Shown: positions 33,399 through 46,099 of the stretch, in pieces | How the letters are laid out: every line of letters starts with the position of its first letter | Position numbering within the stretch: the first letter of the stretch is position 1 | Origin: Branchiostoma floridae | Lineage: Eukaryota > Chordata > Leptocardii > Amphioxiformes > Branchiostomatidae | NCBI RefSeq assembly: GCF_000003815.2 | Contig: NC_049979.1 | Location: 29,884,993-29,934,195, forward strand | DNA length: 49,203 nucleotides | Reading direction: 5' to 3' | Program-made: the position numbers and the translations under genes | Notes under the pieces: model-generated | Seen by the model: the letters and a program-made list of their open reading frames with translations, nothing else | Database searches by the model: none | Told to the model about the DNA's origin: nothing

Positions 33399-33650
33399 TT
33401 ATTTTTTATAACCAGAATCAACTCTTAAGTAATACAATGATTTTTTTCTTCCTTAAAAATAACTTTCCTGTGAGGAAGCAATACAAGATAAAAAATGGAA
33501 GCATTTTTCGAAATACAAGAAAACAAATCTCAAATCACCTCATAAACGTTTTAAAGAGTCTTTTAAAGATTTCTAGGGGAGAGAATAATTTTCTTCCTGT
33601 AAGATACATTTTCTGTGAGGAAGCAATACAAAAAAGCGTTATTGGCAGTG
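33399..33650. mobile_element. TA-flanked MITE, half deleted (palindrome 2 left arm)
   Basis: One end is intact (ATTGGCAGTG then TA at 33651). The other end and the adjoining minisatellite unit are missing compared with 48545-49011, a 215-bp deletion at the ATT/GTT junction. Confidence 0.82.
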
Positions 33651-34243
33651 TACAAGCTAAGGTTAAAGAAAAAAAAAACAATTTTCTCTAAACGCTACAC
33701 TTTTCATTTCAGAGACACGGCTATTACAAATCAACAGTCTCAAAGAAAAACGATTTATCCAAACCTTATAATTGACACTTTACAGACACGGCTACTACAA
33801 ACACAAAAGCTCGGAGAACAAAAAGAGAATTTTCTCCAAACCCTGCACATAACATCTTACAAACACGGCTATCACTAATACAAAGGTTCCATACTTAGAG
33901 AAAAACAGAGCATGTTTCCAAACCTTACACTTTATATCTTACAAAAACCGTTTTACAAACATACAGGTTTCCCAAAGAACGAAGAAATGTATTTTACATT
34001 ACACATTTCATCTTACAATCACTGTTTTTACAAATACACAGGTTCCTAGAGGAAAAAAAAAACAGGATTTTCTCGATTTTCTCCAAACCTTGCACTTTTT
34101 ACATCTTACAGACACTTTACAAACACACAGGTTCTGAGTGAAAACAGAGGATTTCCCCAAAACTCAAACTTCGTCTCTTACAGACACGGCTATTACAAAG
34201 CACAGGTCCGATCAAAAGAAATTATCTCAAAACTTACACTTTA

Positions 34244-34873
34244 NNNNNNNNNNNNNNNNNNNNNNNNNNNNNNNNNNNNNNNNNNNNNNNNNNNNNNNNN
34301 NNNNNNNNNNNNNNNNNNNNNNNNNNNNNNNNNNNNNNNNNNNNNNNNNNNNNNNNNNNNNNNNNNNNNNNNNNNNNNNNNNNNNNNNNNNNNNNNNNNN
34401 NNNNNNNNNNNNNNNNNNNNNNNNNNNNNNNNNNNNNNNNNNNNNNNNNNNNNNNNNNNNNNNNNNNNNNNNNNNNNNNNNNNNNNNNNNNNNNNNNNNN
34501 NNNNNNNNNNNNNNNNNNNNNNNNNNNNNNNNNNNNNNNNNNNNNNNNNNNNNNNNNNNNNNNNNNNNNNNNNNNNNNNNNNNNNNNNNNNNNNNNNNNN
34601 NNNNNNNNNNNNNNNNNNNNNNNNNNNNNNNNNNNNNNNNNNNNNNNNNNNNNNNNNNNNNNNNNNNNNNNNNNNNNNNNNNNNNNNNNNNNNNNNNNNN
34701 NNNNNNNNNNNNNNNNNNNNNNNNNNNNNNNNNNNNNNNNNNNNNNNNNNNNNNNNNNNNNNNNNNNNNNNNNNNNNNNNNNNNNNNNNNNNNNNNNNNN
34801 NNNNNNNNNNNNNNNNNNNNNNNNNNNNNNNNNNNNNNNNNNNNNNNNNNNNNNNNNNNNNNNNNNNNNNNNN
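34244..34873. other. Assembly gap, 630 N
   Basis: In minisatellite; the mirror span is about 465 bp. Confidence 0.95.
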
Positions 34874-35339
34874 CCAAACCTTACACTTAACGTTTTACAG
34901 ACACGGCTTTTACAAACACACAGGTTCGGTACTGAGAAAAAAACAGAGCATTTTTCCAAACCTTACATTTTCTATCTTACAGTCACAACTATTACAGACA
35001 CACGGGTTCCGAAAGAAAAAAACGGATGATTTTATCTAAACCTTGCACTTCACATCTTACAGACACGGCTATTACAAAAACCCAGGTTCTGAAGAAAGAA
35101 AAAACGTAGAATTTTCTCCATTCTGAAAGAAAAAAAAACGGAGGATTTTCTCCAAACCCTACAATTAACATGTTACAGACACGGCTTTGACAAACACACA
35201 GGTTCTTAGTGAAAACAGAGGAGTTTCTCCAAACATTGCACGTTACATCTTACAGACATGACTATTACAAACAGACAGGTTCCGAGATAAATGAGGATTT
35301 AATCCAAATATCGGACTGTTTTTCTTACAGAAATTGCTT

Positions 35340-35730
35340 TTAACCCTCAAACCACCGTAGCTTTTTTGTGACGTAGATTACCGTATGGGGTCAAAACTGA
35401 CCCCAAAACGTTTCGTACAAATACAGTTTTTTTTTGTGAATCTTTTTGTGATTTGTATATATGTATAGTTTCATAAATCTATGTGGGACAGACTGACATG
35501 ATTAGGTCAGAACACTTCTAGCTCATTATCATAACTTATGCAAAAGATCATAAGGACCACATTTTGCACCAACGCAATTCAGACCGGGAAGGAGGTTTTT
35601 GATGCCTGTACCAGCTTCAATGCCNNNNNNNNNNNNNNNNNNNNNNNNNNNNNNNNNNNNNNNNNNNNNNNNNNNNNNNNNNNNNNNNNNNNNNNNNNNN
35701 NNNNNNNNNNNNNNNNNNNNNNNNACTACG
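35340..35730 (+). mobile_element. Family B TTAA element, truncated (palindrome 2 left arm)
   Basis: It starts TTAACCCTCAAACCACCG after minisatellite, carries GGGGTCAAAACTGACCCC, and is fused after about 300 bp to a CAAGAA-rich repeat. The 100-N gap inside corresponds to only about 31 bases in the right arm. Confidence 0.82.
35625..35724. other. Assembly gap, 100 N
   Basis: Mirror span is about 31 bp, so a placeholder. Confidence 0.95.
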
Positions 35731-38470
35731 AAAAATATTTGTCTTGTTTTGTCTTGGTTAGTAACAGTTTACTTAATTCCTGGACACGTGTGCTTGCATG
35801 AAGAAATCTCAAGAAGAAATAAGAATGAATAAGAAAAAAAGAAAGAAATCATTCGAAGACCATTTTCTTGTGAATTCTTATAACAAGAGAAATGTCCTTA
35901 CTTTTCTTAAGCTAAGAAATAATTTCTCAAAAAGACTTTTTCCCCTTAGAATTTTCAAGAAATGTAAGTCAAATATTCTTGGTATTCTTGTATGAAGACT
36001 GAAATTCTTGCCATATTTAAGAAAGTACAACAATTTTTCTCTACCCCCTCTTGATTTTCTTATAGTAAGAAAAAAAACAAGAACATCAACATATAAAAAC
36101 AAGTAGTTACTGGAAACATCGAAAAACTCTATTCTTGCTTTTTGGGGAATGTTCAAGAAAAAACAAGAATTTTGTTCTTACATTTCCTCAGGTATACTGC
36201 TCAGAAAAAACAAGAACATTCAAGATAATTTAAGTACAAGATAAAGTGCAAGGAATTACTGGAAAACTAATCTTGAATGTTCTTGTCTTTTGTATCAAGA
36301 AACTTTGATAAACGCATCTTTTTTTTTTTAAGTGAAGAAAGTATTTCGCATATAACATTAGCCATGTTAGCGTTCACCGACAAGAGTGTTCTAGAAATCT
36401 GGAGTATTTGTATTATCTATCCTAATTCTTAAGGTAATTAAGAACTCAGGTACAAGAGTATGGTCCTTGACTTACTTGACTGAATACTAATAACAAAACA
36501 GGACATTACAGAACAAGCTTTGACTAGCATAAGACTTGAATGTTCTTGATTGTTGTTTTTATTCAAAATATACAACTAAAAACTTGCACATATAGAAACT
36601 TTTCCATTGACCTTCTTGACAGACCCTGTTTTATAATCATAATCCATGTGTCTATCAAGATGTAAAGAACAATTAGTTGGAACCAGCATAATTTTTGTCT
36701 ATTTTCTCAATATCAGATCAGAGTTTAAGAAATTAATTCTATATTTTTCTGGTAATAAGACAACAATTTTGCTAAGGATCATGGAAAATTACTCCCATCA
36801 TCATTTGCTGCAAATTTCAAATTCTAGACAGTTGCAGCTTGCATGCAAACTGCCTCTCCAGGTTTATTTGTCTGATGTGCATTAGATCTTACAAATACAG
36901 GGCACAGATATGGTAGATTTCTTTAGGACACTTTCCTGCATCACCTGGGACCCTGATTACAATGTGGCCTTGCATTTCTAAGCTCCAAAGTGCAACCAAA
37001 GCAGAAGTCAAGATTGGAACATTATCTATTCAGGTACGTCAGCCATCTTGGTTTTCAAAGTATTTTAATTTCACATTTTCTTTGGTTGCATATGCATGAT
37101 AAGGCGACCAGTAATTGCAGAATGTAGAAGTGAACACTTGCATGCATTCCTCCAAAACACTATGACGTAAGTATGATATTTTTAAGGAAGGAAAAGTATA
37201 GAGATGTCGATGTCCAAAATCCTTATGGGGGAGGGGGGCATTTATTAGGGAATTGTTTGTTCATAAACTGCCTGTGTTTTAGGCGTGGAAACCAGTTGGA
37301 CCAAAGAGGATGCCCCCATCTCAACTTTGGAAAAGCTTTCAACAAGAACAAGTGACATGTATTATGATTATGATACCATCACCAAGACACCAACAACATT
37401 ACAGCAGTAATGGTGCTGTTTTAGAAGGACAATAATTAAGTTATTAGTATGCTCAGTATCAGGAAAATGATATTTACAAGCAAGCATCATATATAGTCTA
37501 AATCTGTTGGTATCTGCAATAATGTTGCAATCTTTAAAATAATGGTTCATAGAAAAAAATGCCCCAAAATCTGGTATGAAACTTATTGATGGAAATGAGT
37601 ATGATTGGAAATATATTTACAACTATATAAACAGCAACATTGACCAGTTCGTGATACAAGAACCTTAATCTTACTTTAAGAAATGGTTTCTATGTTTCTA
37701 GGTGTGAGAAATTCAGTCTTGAACTTAAAGATAGCAAGATGTTGCTAATACAAAAACTTCAATATTAGCACAGCAAAGTAGTACCCGTAGGTCGGCTAGC
37801 TGTCCGAAATTTGGTGTTGGTGTATAAGAGTATATTAATCTCAGATGTAAGAGAATATCTTTAGGCAATAAGAAGTGTACTTTTGATTTAAGAAAGTTAC
37901 TCTTGTTGTATGAACAATTAAGAACATATTTCTGGCAATAAGAAGTGTGCTCTTGATGAAAGAAAGCTATTCTTGATATAAGAAATTTGATCTTGGTATA
38001 AGAACCTACTACCTACCTACCTAGTCCCTTGACCTCCAGGTCGTTGGGGGGACAAGGTAGACATGAAGATCGAGATTTGCCTCCAGGTTCTATAAGAACA
38101 CCAATCTTGAAAGTAAGAAAATATTTCTGGGAATAAGAATTGTTTGGGGACGTTATTGGGTGGGCGGGCAACAGAAGGAGACGTGAAAACTGTGGCTGCA
38201 ATTTTCGAATTCTTACTTGTGCTCCAGTCAAAATATTACAGCAAAATGAGTTTGAATAGACCTAATCTGACAGAGATTACGCAAAATCAATACAATGAAA
38301 GATCGCTGTTAGCTGGATATGATTAAGTTTTTAAAACACATTCCAGTAAAAAAAACAACAGTGGATAACATCAGAGACAAACAATGTGTGGCCAAACAAT
38401 ACTGTGAGTACATTCAAGGGGATTTACTTTCACAGAAGCTGGAAAAATGATTTTTCGATGTCGTTTTAAG
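35731..38470. repeat. CAAGAA/TTCTTG-rich non-coding repeat segment (left arm)
   Basis: About 2.7 kb, AT-rich, with many short CAAGAA or ATTCTTG words, including a perfect inverted pair CAAGAACATTCAAGAT (36211-36226) and its reverse complement (36270-36285). Further CAAGAA-type words lie near 36540 and 37855-38010. Small open frames here are mirrored in the right arm but have no codon bias, motifs or splice context. I see no gene. Confidence 0.6.
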
Positions 38471-38506
38471 TTCACTGAAGCGCCATAGACTGTACATAGT
38501 CACATA

Positions 38507-38615
38507 CTATAGGGGAAAATGTTCGCAGTAGTTTTAAGGTCGCGGTAAAGTGGCCACCGCAAAAGGGGCAAAAACAAAGCTACCGCGAACATTTCTGCAT
38601 TTACATTATAGTCTT
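38507..38615. mobile_element. Short palindromic repeat with GCGAACATTT ends
   Basis: About 110 bp: AAATGTTCGC at the left, GCGAACATTT at the right, and GGTCGCGGTAAAGTGGCCACCG within. Looks like a small fold-back element; its mirror is at about 43143-43251. Confidence 0.5.
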
Positions 38616-38753
38616 GGTAACAATAAAAAATGACGGGGGCCCTTATCTAGTGGGGTATTTTCAAACCGGGACTTAGGCCCCGACTAATACATTGCAGTTA
38701 AATGGCTTTAAAAAGGCTCTGACAGAAATTGCACATGAATTATGTTGGGATGG

Positions 38754-39068
38754 NNNNNNNNNNNNNNNNNNNNNNNNNNNNNNNNNNNNNNNNNNNNNNN
38801 NNNNNNNNNNNNNNNNNNNNNNNNNNNNNNNNNNNNNNNNNNNNNNNNNNNNNNNNNNNNNNNNNNNNNNNNNNNNNNNNNNNNNNNNNNNNNNNNNNNN
38901 NNNNNNNNNNNNNNNNNNNNNNNNNNNNNNNNNNNNNNNNNNNNNNNNNNNNNNNNNNNNNNNNNNNNNNNNNNNNNNNNNNNNNNNNNNNNNNNNNNNN
39001 NNNNNNNNNNNNNNNNNNNNNNNNNNNNNNNNNNNNNNNNNNNNNNNNNNNNNNNNNNNNNNNNNNNN
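38754..39068. other. Assembly gap, 315 N
   Basis: At the inner end of the left arm of palindrome 2. Confidence 0.95.
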
Positions 39069-41327
39069 TCCGTCTATGATTTTCAATGAATGCACAGAAA
39101 TAGCACCATAAGATATTGTGGCACGTACAAAAGTTACAAAACAGTGACAAAAGTACTACAGTATAGTGATTTATAGTGAACATTTCTCAAAAAATTTATA
39201 AAGAAATGTGCACCACATCGGGTTCAAAGTCGAGTCCAAAATTTAAAAATCCATTGGGGGAGGGGTGCCCAACAGCCGTCAGAACATCTGTAAAAAATCA
39301 CCAACGGTCAGGGCATTTGAAGTTGTTGGATTAAATCGTATCTGTTTCAATTTTAGTGGCATTTGCCATGGCTTATTCCTCATGCACATTCAAAAGTCAT
39401 ATATAAACACAAATAAGAACTACATGTCTGCCGAAAGACTCTATACAAACTTCTAACTGATATATTCCTAATTCAACCTTAAGACAACCAAAAAGTGAAA
39501 TAGTATTGACCGTACTCTATCTTATATCTTTTCTATGTAACAGCAGGCTATTAGACACACATACAAAACACACTCGGAATGTTAAGAAACAAAAGACGAC
39601 CGAACTTTTAAAATTACTGAACACATCTTAATCTAACCCTTTGTAAATCCGACCACATCTATGCCATGATTTAAACAACGTATTGAATAATGTTGGTGGT
39701 TCACCTGTTTAAAATTCATACTCCTATTCATCAGCAAACAGAAGATTGTAAACAGAATTGCTGGGGGTGTCCTCATTACAATAAGGTTTTGTTTTCATCA
39801 CACATAGTTTTGGGCAGAGGGATATCATGATAAAAACGACAAAGCAAGTTGGAAGGTGGCATAGCAAGCTACTGCATCACAGGATGGCAGTGCTAGTGTT
39901 GTGTTCACTACAACAGACGAGACGTCTGTCGCCCGCCAGGAGCACTGTTTATCCACGTAGTGATATAGTAGCTATTTATGCAGTAGATATGAAAGAAAAG
40001 TCATCTTACCAAATCGCTGAAAATCATAGTATAGCTTGTAGTCTAGCTTTACTCTGACCTTAGTACTTAGTACCGAAGAAGATTACAATAATACTACCTA
40101 ACCATAATAAAGTCAAAAATAAAGCTGTCACGGCTACGTGTCAAGGCTATAGGGACGAGACAAAACTTTTATGCAGGAAACCATCCAAGGACAGTTACAT
40201 TTCGTCTGCGGTCAACTGTTGTCTCCGCACAATTCCGTCTCTTGAATAGTAGCTCTTTTGTGTAGGTTCTATGGCCAAGCCACATTGTTTACAGCATGAC
40301 TGCCGGTTGCAAAGCTAGCGGTGATAGTTCATTGGCTGCTTTGGTAGTGTAAACATTACCTTAATTAAGGCCTCTTGACAAGTAAATGTTAACCAACGCA
40401 TGGATGTTTTATAATAATAAACTTTAGAAAACTTAAATCTCTACTTGAGAATATTCTCCATTGCGTTAAGGTTATGCCCATATATGTAAGTCTGACTTGG
40501 CGATTCAAGAGTATAAAACTAAAAAAAGTTAAAAGCTAGGTTGAACAAAATTTCCGCTGTGTCCTGGACAAAGCACTGATAAAAAAACTCCCTAATGTGA
40601 CCATACCAGCAGCTAGGAGGTTGAATTATCCCTCATTATTATATAAACTAATAGAATTCCAAGGCCGTATACAGGCTGAAAACAAAGGAAGGTACAGGTT
40701 AGCATGAAATATTGTCAAAATGCTAGTCAAAATTTTTCTCTACTGGTTCTCAGCGGATGTATGTTTAACTTCCACGCTTATAAGTACATAGGTACTGCAT
40801 CAGTTAAGAAAATCAGTTTGTTTTTAGTCTTTGTCATAACTCGGTCGCATTTCGACGTCGATCTGTTGCGTCAGTCACAGAATGTCATATAAGTGCCTTT
40901 TCAATGGGGGGTAGGGCGAGTGTACAACGAGGGACCTCTTGGTTCCGCCGAGCAAAAGACCCTACTAGTCACACCACACCAACCACGCAAATACGACTTC
41001 AAGAAATTTCCAAGTAACCCTTAATTCGATTCAACAGCGAACAAGATTTGAATGACTTTTGTGATGATACAAAGTATGATGCTCTGTGATTAGCTTAGAA
41101 GTTGCAATTTTTCAGGTGCAGAGAATAGTCAAAATATACACCGAAGGATAACAACGCATGTACTTCGTGACAATCGTGTTTTTTTTGTTTTTTTTTGGTT
41201 GGTTGGTTTCTGTCAGAATATATCTAATATGCTTCTCATGCAGGTTTGAAAAAATCTCCCGACCTTTCATATTAGTCAGTATATTAATGTAATTAAAAGA
41301 TATAGGCAATATATCATTGTACCGCTG
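39069..41327. other. No gene seen; unmatched sequence between two gaps
   Basis: This 2.3-kb contig has no mirror in the window, no minisatellite and no frame with recognisable motifs (longest about 76 codons). Its position is held only by N runs on both sides. Confidence 0.5.
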
Positions 41328-41490
41328 NNNNNNNNNNNNNNNNNNNNNNNNNNNNNNNNNNNNNNNNNNNNNNNNNNNNNNNNNNNNNNNNNNNNNNNNN
41401 NNNNNNNNNNNNNNNNNNNNNNNNNNNNNNNNNNNNNNNNNNNNNNNNNNNNNNNNNNNNNNNNNNNNNNNNNNNNNNNNNNNNNNNNNN
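41328..41490. other. Assembly gap, 163 N
   Basis: The following contig restarts with bases already seen at 38698. Confidence 0.95.
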
Positions 41491-41757
41491 GTTAAATGGC
41501 TTTAAAAAGGCTCTGACAGAAATTGCACATAATTTATGTTGGGATGGATGTTGTTACTTGGCTCGTGATGGTTTGTGAGACAAACACACACACACACACT
41601 ACTCCTCATAAGACGGCTAGAAGTAGTTGTTACTATTAGTTAAAAACAATGTATTGTTGGTCACGATCATACAAGGACTCTGTTCGGTGGGGAGTTTTCA
41701 AACCCTGAGCTGGGCCCCGATAAATTACAGTTGAGTAATTTTGAATAGACTGGCTCT
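41491..41757 (+). repeat. Inner inverted repeat of palindrome 2 spacer, left copy
   Basis: Reverse complement of 42782-43062, including a (CA)n run near 41583-41600 that pairs with a longer (GT)n run. The first 56 bases also repeat 38698-38753 directly, and it starts exactly at the edge of an N gap. Confidence 0.82.
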
Positions 41758-41850
41758 GGTTTTTGCCCCTTTTGCGGTGGCCACTTTACCGCGAACTTAA
41801 AACTACCGCGAACATTTTTTCGACTATACACTATAGTATGTGATTACAGT
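41758..41850. mobile_element. Partial copy of the GCGAACATTT palindromic repeat
   Basis: TTTTTGCCCCTTTTGCGGTG through TATAGTATGTGATT matches 43187-43265 in direct orientation. Confidence 0.5.
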
Positions 41851-42781
41851 CTATGTCGTTACAACGAAATAATTAGACAAATTGGAAGACAAAACGCATG
41901 TCATGGTTACTTTGTCTAAAAAAAATCTGGGCATCCATAGATTAAAAACATTTGACTTATAAGATTACATCGACGAAGAAGCAATGTCACTATTCCGCAC
42001 CATCAAGTTTACACCACATTCCCTTCGAATCTTAAGCCACTCCAAATCACTATTGTAGAATCCGGTGATGCCATGTACAGCACAGAGAGCGATGAAACGC
42101 CTTTCATATCTGTGCCGCACCCTGAACCAACAACGGTTTCTGCCGCCCACTTAGCACGCTGTATCTTACGGGTAATTAAGGACTGCGGGTTTCGGATTCG
42201 CGTCGTATTCATCGAAAATGTCCCCTTGTGGCCAGTGTCCTTTCTATAATTCATAATAATCTGCAAATGTGCGAGATTCCGATTGTCGGATTTTGTTTCC
42301 TGCCAAAGTGTCCACTGGAGCGGTGCTTTGTGGATAATTTGGAAATCTAATTCATGAAATCCCAGTTTTCGTATTTCTACAGATTCTGCGAAGGTAGTAA
42401 TGTGATGGATTCCGGCAGTCTGATTTTCTGTGCTTCCTGATTGCACTTATCAAGAGTCTTAGTAGTGCGGTGTACTGTTATTAATTATATTCAATGCGAA
42501 ACTCCCATCAAAATCAAGGGTTTACCTAAATACGCCGCCGTATCTGTCAGGATTCGAGGAAACTCGTTTCTGAGAAGTATACGGCACCGGAATTGGTCCG
42601 ATTTGCGGTGCATCGTCGTATTCGAGTAAGGATCATGGATTTGTATGGATTCGCTCTGAAACGTTCCCTGTTCGGCATGTCGCTCGATTTCGGATCCGTC
42701 GTATTTTTTAGGATTCGAAGTCATTTTCGTGCAGTGAACCAACTGACAACATTCGTGCATACATTATCTGTAATTGCTGTC
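41851..42781. other. Unique spacer of the inner inverted repeat, rich in GGATTCG words
   Basis: It contains many GGATTCG/CGAATCC-type words and is more CpG-rich than its surroundings. The longest frame is 42009-42446 on the minus strand (145 codons, GTG first, no recognised motif). It could be the core of a degraded element; no function assigned. Confidence 0.35.
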
Positions 42782-43062
42782 AGAGCCAGTCTTTTCAAAA
42801 TCACTCAACTGTAATGTATCGGGGCCCAGTTCAGGGTTTGAAAAAGATCCCCACCGAACAGAATCCCTGTATGATCGTGACCAACAATACATTGTTTTTA
42901 ACTAATAGTAACAACTACTTCTAGCCGTCTTATGAGGAGTAGTGTGTGTGTGTGTGTGTGTGTGTGTTTGTCTCACAACCCATCACGAGCCGAGTAACAA
43001 CATCCATCCCAACATAAATCATGTGCAATTTCTGTCAGAGCCTTTTTAAAGCCATTTAACTG
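42782..43062 (-). repeat. Inner inverted repeat of palindrome 2 spacer, right copy
   Basis: Mirrors 41491-41757 and then continues into the right arm. It holds one of three diverged CTGTCAGA...CTGTAAT motifs (42778, 43031, 43483), each followed at a similar distance by CCC/GGG blocks, perhaps subterminal repeats of one element. Confidence 0.8.
42943..42967. repeat. (GT)n microsatellite
   Basis: Uninterrupted GT run of about 12 repeats, ending GTTTGTC. Confidence 0.9.
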
Positions 43063-43142
43063 CAATGTATTAGTCGGGGCCTAAGTCCCGGTTTGAAAAT
43101 ACCCCACTAGATAAGGGCCCCCGTCATTTTTTATTGTTACCA

Positions 43143-43251
43143 AGACTATAATGTAAATGCAGAAATGTTCGCGGTAGCTTTGTTTTTGCCCCTTTTGCGG
43201 TGGCCACTTTACCGCGACCTTAAAACTACTGCGAACATTTTCCCCTATAGT
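43143..43251. mobile_element. GCGAACATTT palindromic repeat, right-arm copy
   Basis: Reverse complement of 38507-38615. Confidence 0.5.
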
Positions 43252-43868
43252 ATGTGACTATGTACAGTCTATGGCGCTTCAGTGAACTTAAAACGACATC
43301 GAAAAATCATTTTTCCAGCTTCTGTGAAAGTAAATCCCCTTGAATGTACTCACAGTATTGTTTGGCCACACATTGTTTGTCTCTGATGTTATCCACTGTT
43401 GTTTTTTTTACTGGAATGTGTTTTAAAAACTTAATCATATCCAGCTAACAGCGATCTTTCATTGTATTGATTTTGCGTAATCTCTGTCAGATTAGGTCTA
43501 TTCAAACTCATTTTGCTGTAATATTTTGACTGGAGCACAAGTAAGAATTCGAAAATTGCAGCCACAGTTTTCACGTCTCCTTCTGTTGCCCGCCCACCCA
43601 ATAACGTCCCCAAACAATTCTTATTCCCAGAAATATTTTCTTACTTTCAAGATTGGTGTTCTTATAGAACCTGGAGGCAAATCTCGATCTTCATGTCTAC
43701 CTTGTCCCCCCAACGACCTGGAGGTCAAGGGACTAGGTAGGTAGGTAGTAGGTTCTTATACCAAGATCAAATTTCTTATATCAAGAATAGCTTTCTTTCA
43801 TCAAGAGCACACTTCTTATTGCCAGAAATATGTTCTTAATTGTTCATACAACAAGAGTAACTTTCTTA

Positions 43869-44131
43869 AATCAAAAGTACACTTCTTATTGCCTAAAGAT
43901 ATTCTCTTACATCTGAGATTAATATACTCTTATACACCAACACCAAATTTCGGACAGCTAGCCGACCTACGGGTACTACTTTGCTGTGCTAATATTGAAG
44001 TTTTTGTATTAGCAACATCTTGCTATCTTTAAGTTCAAGACTGAATTTCTCACACCTAGAAACATAGAAACCATTTCTTAAGTAAGATTAAGGTTCTTGT
44101 ATCACGAACTGGTCAATGTTGCTGTTTATAT
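43869..44131. repeat. 263-bp copy left of an N gap
   Basis: Identical except for three tiny differences to 44386-44648 on the other side of the 254-N gap. The left arm has this sequence once (about 37620-37882), so it is probably an assembly duplicate. Confidence 0.85.
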
Positions 44132-44385
44132 NNNNNNNNNNNNNNNNNNNNNNNNNNNNNNNNNNNNNNNNNNNNNNNNNNNNNNNNNNNNNNNNNNNNN
44201 NNNNNNNNNNNNNNNNNNNNNNNNNNNNNNNNNNNNNNNNNNNNNNNNNNNNNNNNNNNNNNNNNNNNNNNNNNNNNNNNNNNNNNNNNNNNNNNNNNNN
44301 NNNNNNNNNNNNNNNNNNNNNNNNNNNNNNNNNNNNNNNNNNNNNNNNNNNNNNNNNNNNNNNNNNNNNNNNNNNNNNNNNNNNN
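44132..44385. other. Assembly gap, 254 N
   Basis: Flanked by two copies of the same 263 bp. Confidence 0.95.
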
Positions 44386-44648
44386 AATCAAAAGTACACT
44401 TCTTATGCCTAAAGATATTCTCTTACATCTGAGATTAATATACTCTTATACACCACGACCAAATTTCGGACAGCTAGCCGACCTACGGGTACTACTTTGC
44501 TGTGCTAATATTGAAGTTTTTGTATTAGCAACATCTTGCTATCTTTAAGTTCAAGACTGAATTTCTCACACCTAGAAACATAGAAACCATTTCTTAAAGT
44601 AAGATTAAGGTTCTTGTATCACGAACTGGTCAATGTTGCTGTTTATAT
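44386..44648. repeat. 263-bp copy right of an N gap
   Basis: Second copy of 43869-44131; it continues into the rest of the arm without a break. Confidence 0.85.
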
Positions 44649-46099
44649 AGTTGTAAATATATTTCCAATCATACTCATTTCCATCAATAAGTTTCATACC
44701 AGATTTTGGGGCATTTTTTTCTATGAACCATTATTTTAAAGATTGCAACATTATTGCAGATACCAACAGATTTAGACTATATATGATGCTTGCTTGTAAA
44801 TATCATTTTCCTGATACTGAGCATACTAATAACTTAATTATTGTCCTTCTAAAACAGCACCATTACTGCTGTAATGTTGTTGGTGTCTTGGTGATGGTAT
44901 CATAATCATAATACATGTCACTTGTTCTTGTTGAAAGCTTTTCCAAAGTTGAGATGGGGGCATCCTCTTTGGTCCAACTGGTTTCCACGCCTAAAACACA
45001 GGCAGTTTATAAACAAACAATTCCCTAATAAATGCCCCCCTCCCCCATAAGGATTTTGGACATCGACATCTCTATACTTTTCCTTCCTTAAAAATATCAT
45101 ACTTACGTCATAGTGTTTTGGAGGAATGCATGCAAGTGTTCACTTCTACATTCTGCAATTACTGGTCGCCTTATCATGCATATGCAACCAAAGAAAATGT
45201 GAAATTAAAATACTTTGAAAACCAAGATGGCTGACGTACTGAATAGATAATGTTCCAATCTTGACTTCTGCTTTGGTTGCACTTTGGAGCTTAGACATGC
45301 AAGGCCACATTGTAATCAGGGTCCCAGGTGATACAGGAAAGTGTCCTAAAGAAATCTACCATATCTGTGCCCTGTATTTGTAAGATCTAATGCACATCAG
45401 ACAAATAAACCTGGAGAGGCAGTTTGCATGCAAGCTGCAACTGTCTAGAATTTGAAATTTGCAGCAAATGATGATGGGAGTAATTTTCCATGATCCTTAG
45501 CAATATTGTTGTCTTATTACCAGAAAAATATAGAATTAATTTCTTAAACTCTGATCTGATATTGAGAAAATAGACAAAAATTATGCTGGTTCCAACTAAT
45601 TGTTCTTTACATCTTGATAGACACATGGATTATGATTATAAAACAGGGTCTGTCAAGAAGGTCAATGGAAAAGTTTCTATATGTGCAAGTTTTTAGTTGT
45701 ATATTTTGAATAAAAACAACAATCAAGAACATTCAAGTCTTATGCTAGTCAAAGCTTGTTCTGTAATTTCCTGTTTTGTTATTAGTATTCAGTTAAGTAA
45801 GTCAAGGACCATACTCTTGTACCTGAGTTCTTAATTACCTTAAGAATTAGGATAGATAATACAAATACTCCAGATTTCTAGAACACTCTTGTCGGTGAAC
45901 GCTAACATGGCTAATGTTATATGAGAAATACTTTCTTCACTTAAAAAAAAGATGCGTTTATCAAAGTTTCTTGATACAAAAGACAAGAACATTCAAGATT
46001 AGTTTTCCAGTAATTCCTTGCACTTTATCTGGTACTTAAATTATCTTGAATGTTCTTGTTTTTTCTGAGCAGTATACCGAGGAAATGTAAGAACAAAAT

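Larger units (their letters stand above)
33114..35339 (-). repeat. 78-bp minisatellite array, reverse, with MITE remnant and gap
   Basis: Reverse-oriented units on both sides of a deleted MITE (33399-33650), cut by a 630-N gap (34244-34873). The homologous span in the right arm is about 465 bp, so this gap is either over-sized or holds extra units. Confidence 0.9.
33208..38753. repeat. Palindrome 2, left arm
   Basis: This is the reverse complement of 43004-49203. Anchors are 33208 with 49203, 33400 with 49012, 35871 with 46397, 38691 with 43067 and 38753 with 43004. Compared with the right arm it lacks about 215 bp at 33398/33399 and one minisatellite unit near 34170-34240. The outer boundary may lie further left, because the right arm leaves the window. 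Confidence 0.93.

Noticed and set aside
36646-36885. Frames identical in both arms of palindrome 2 (also 37173-37355, 38144-38326)
   Set aside because: Identity reflects the inverted duplication. There are no motifs or splice signals, and small AT-rich frames of this length are expected by chance.
42009-42446. 145-codon minus-strand frame
   Set aside because: It starts with GTG, has no recognisable domain and lies in a repeat-word-rich spacer. Kept only as a note.
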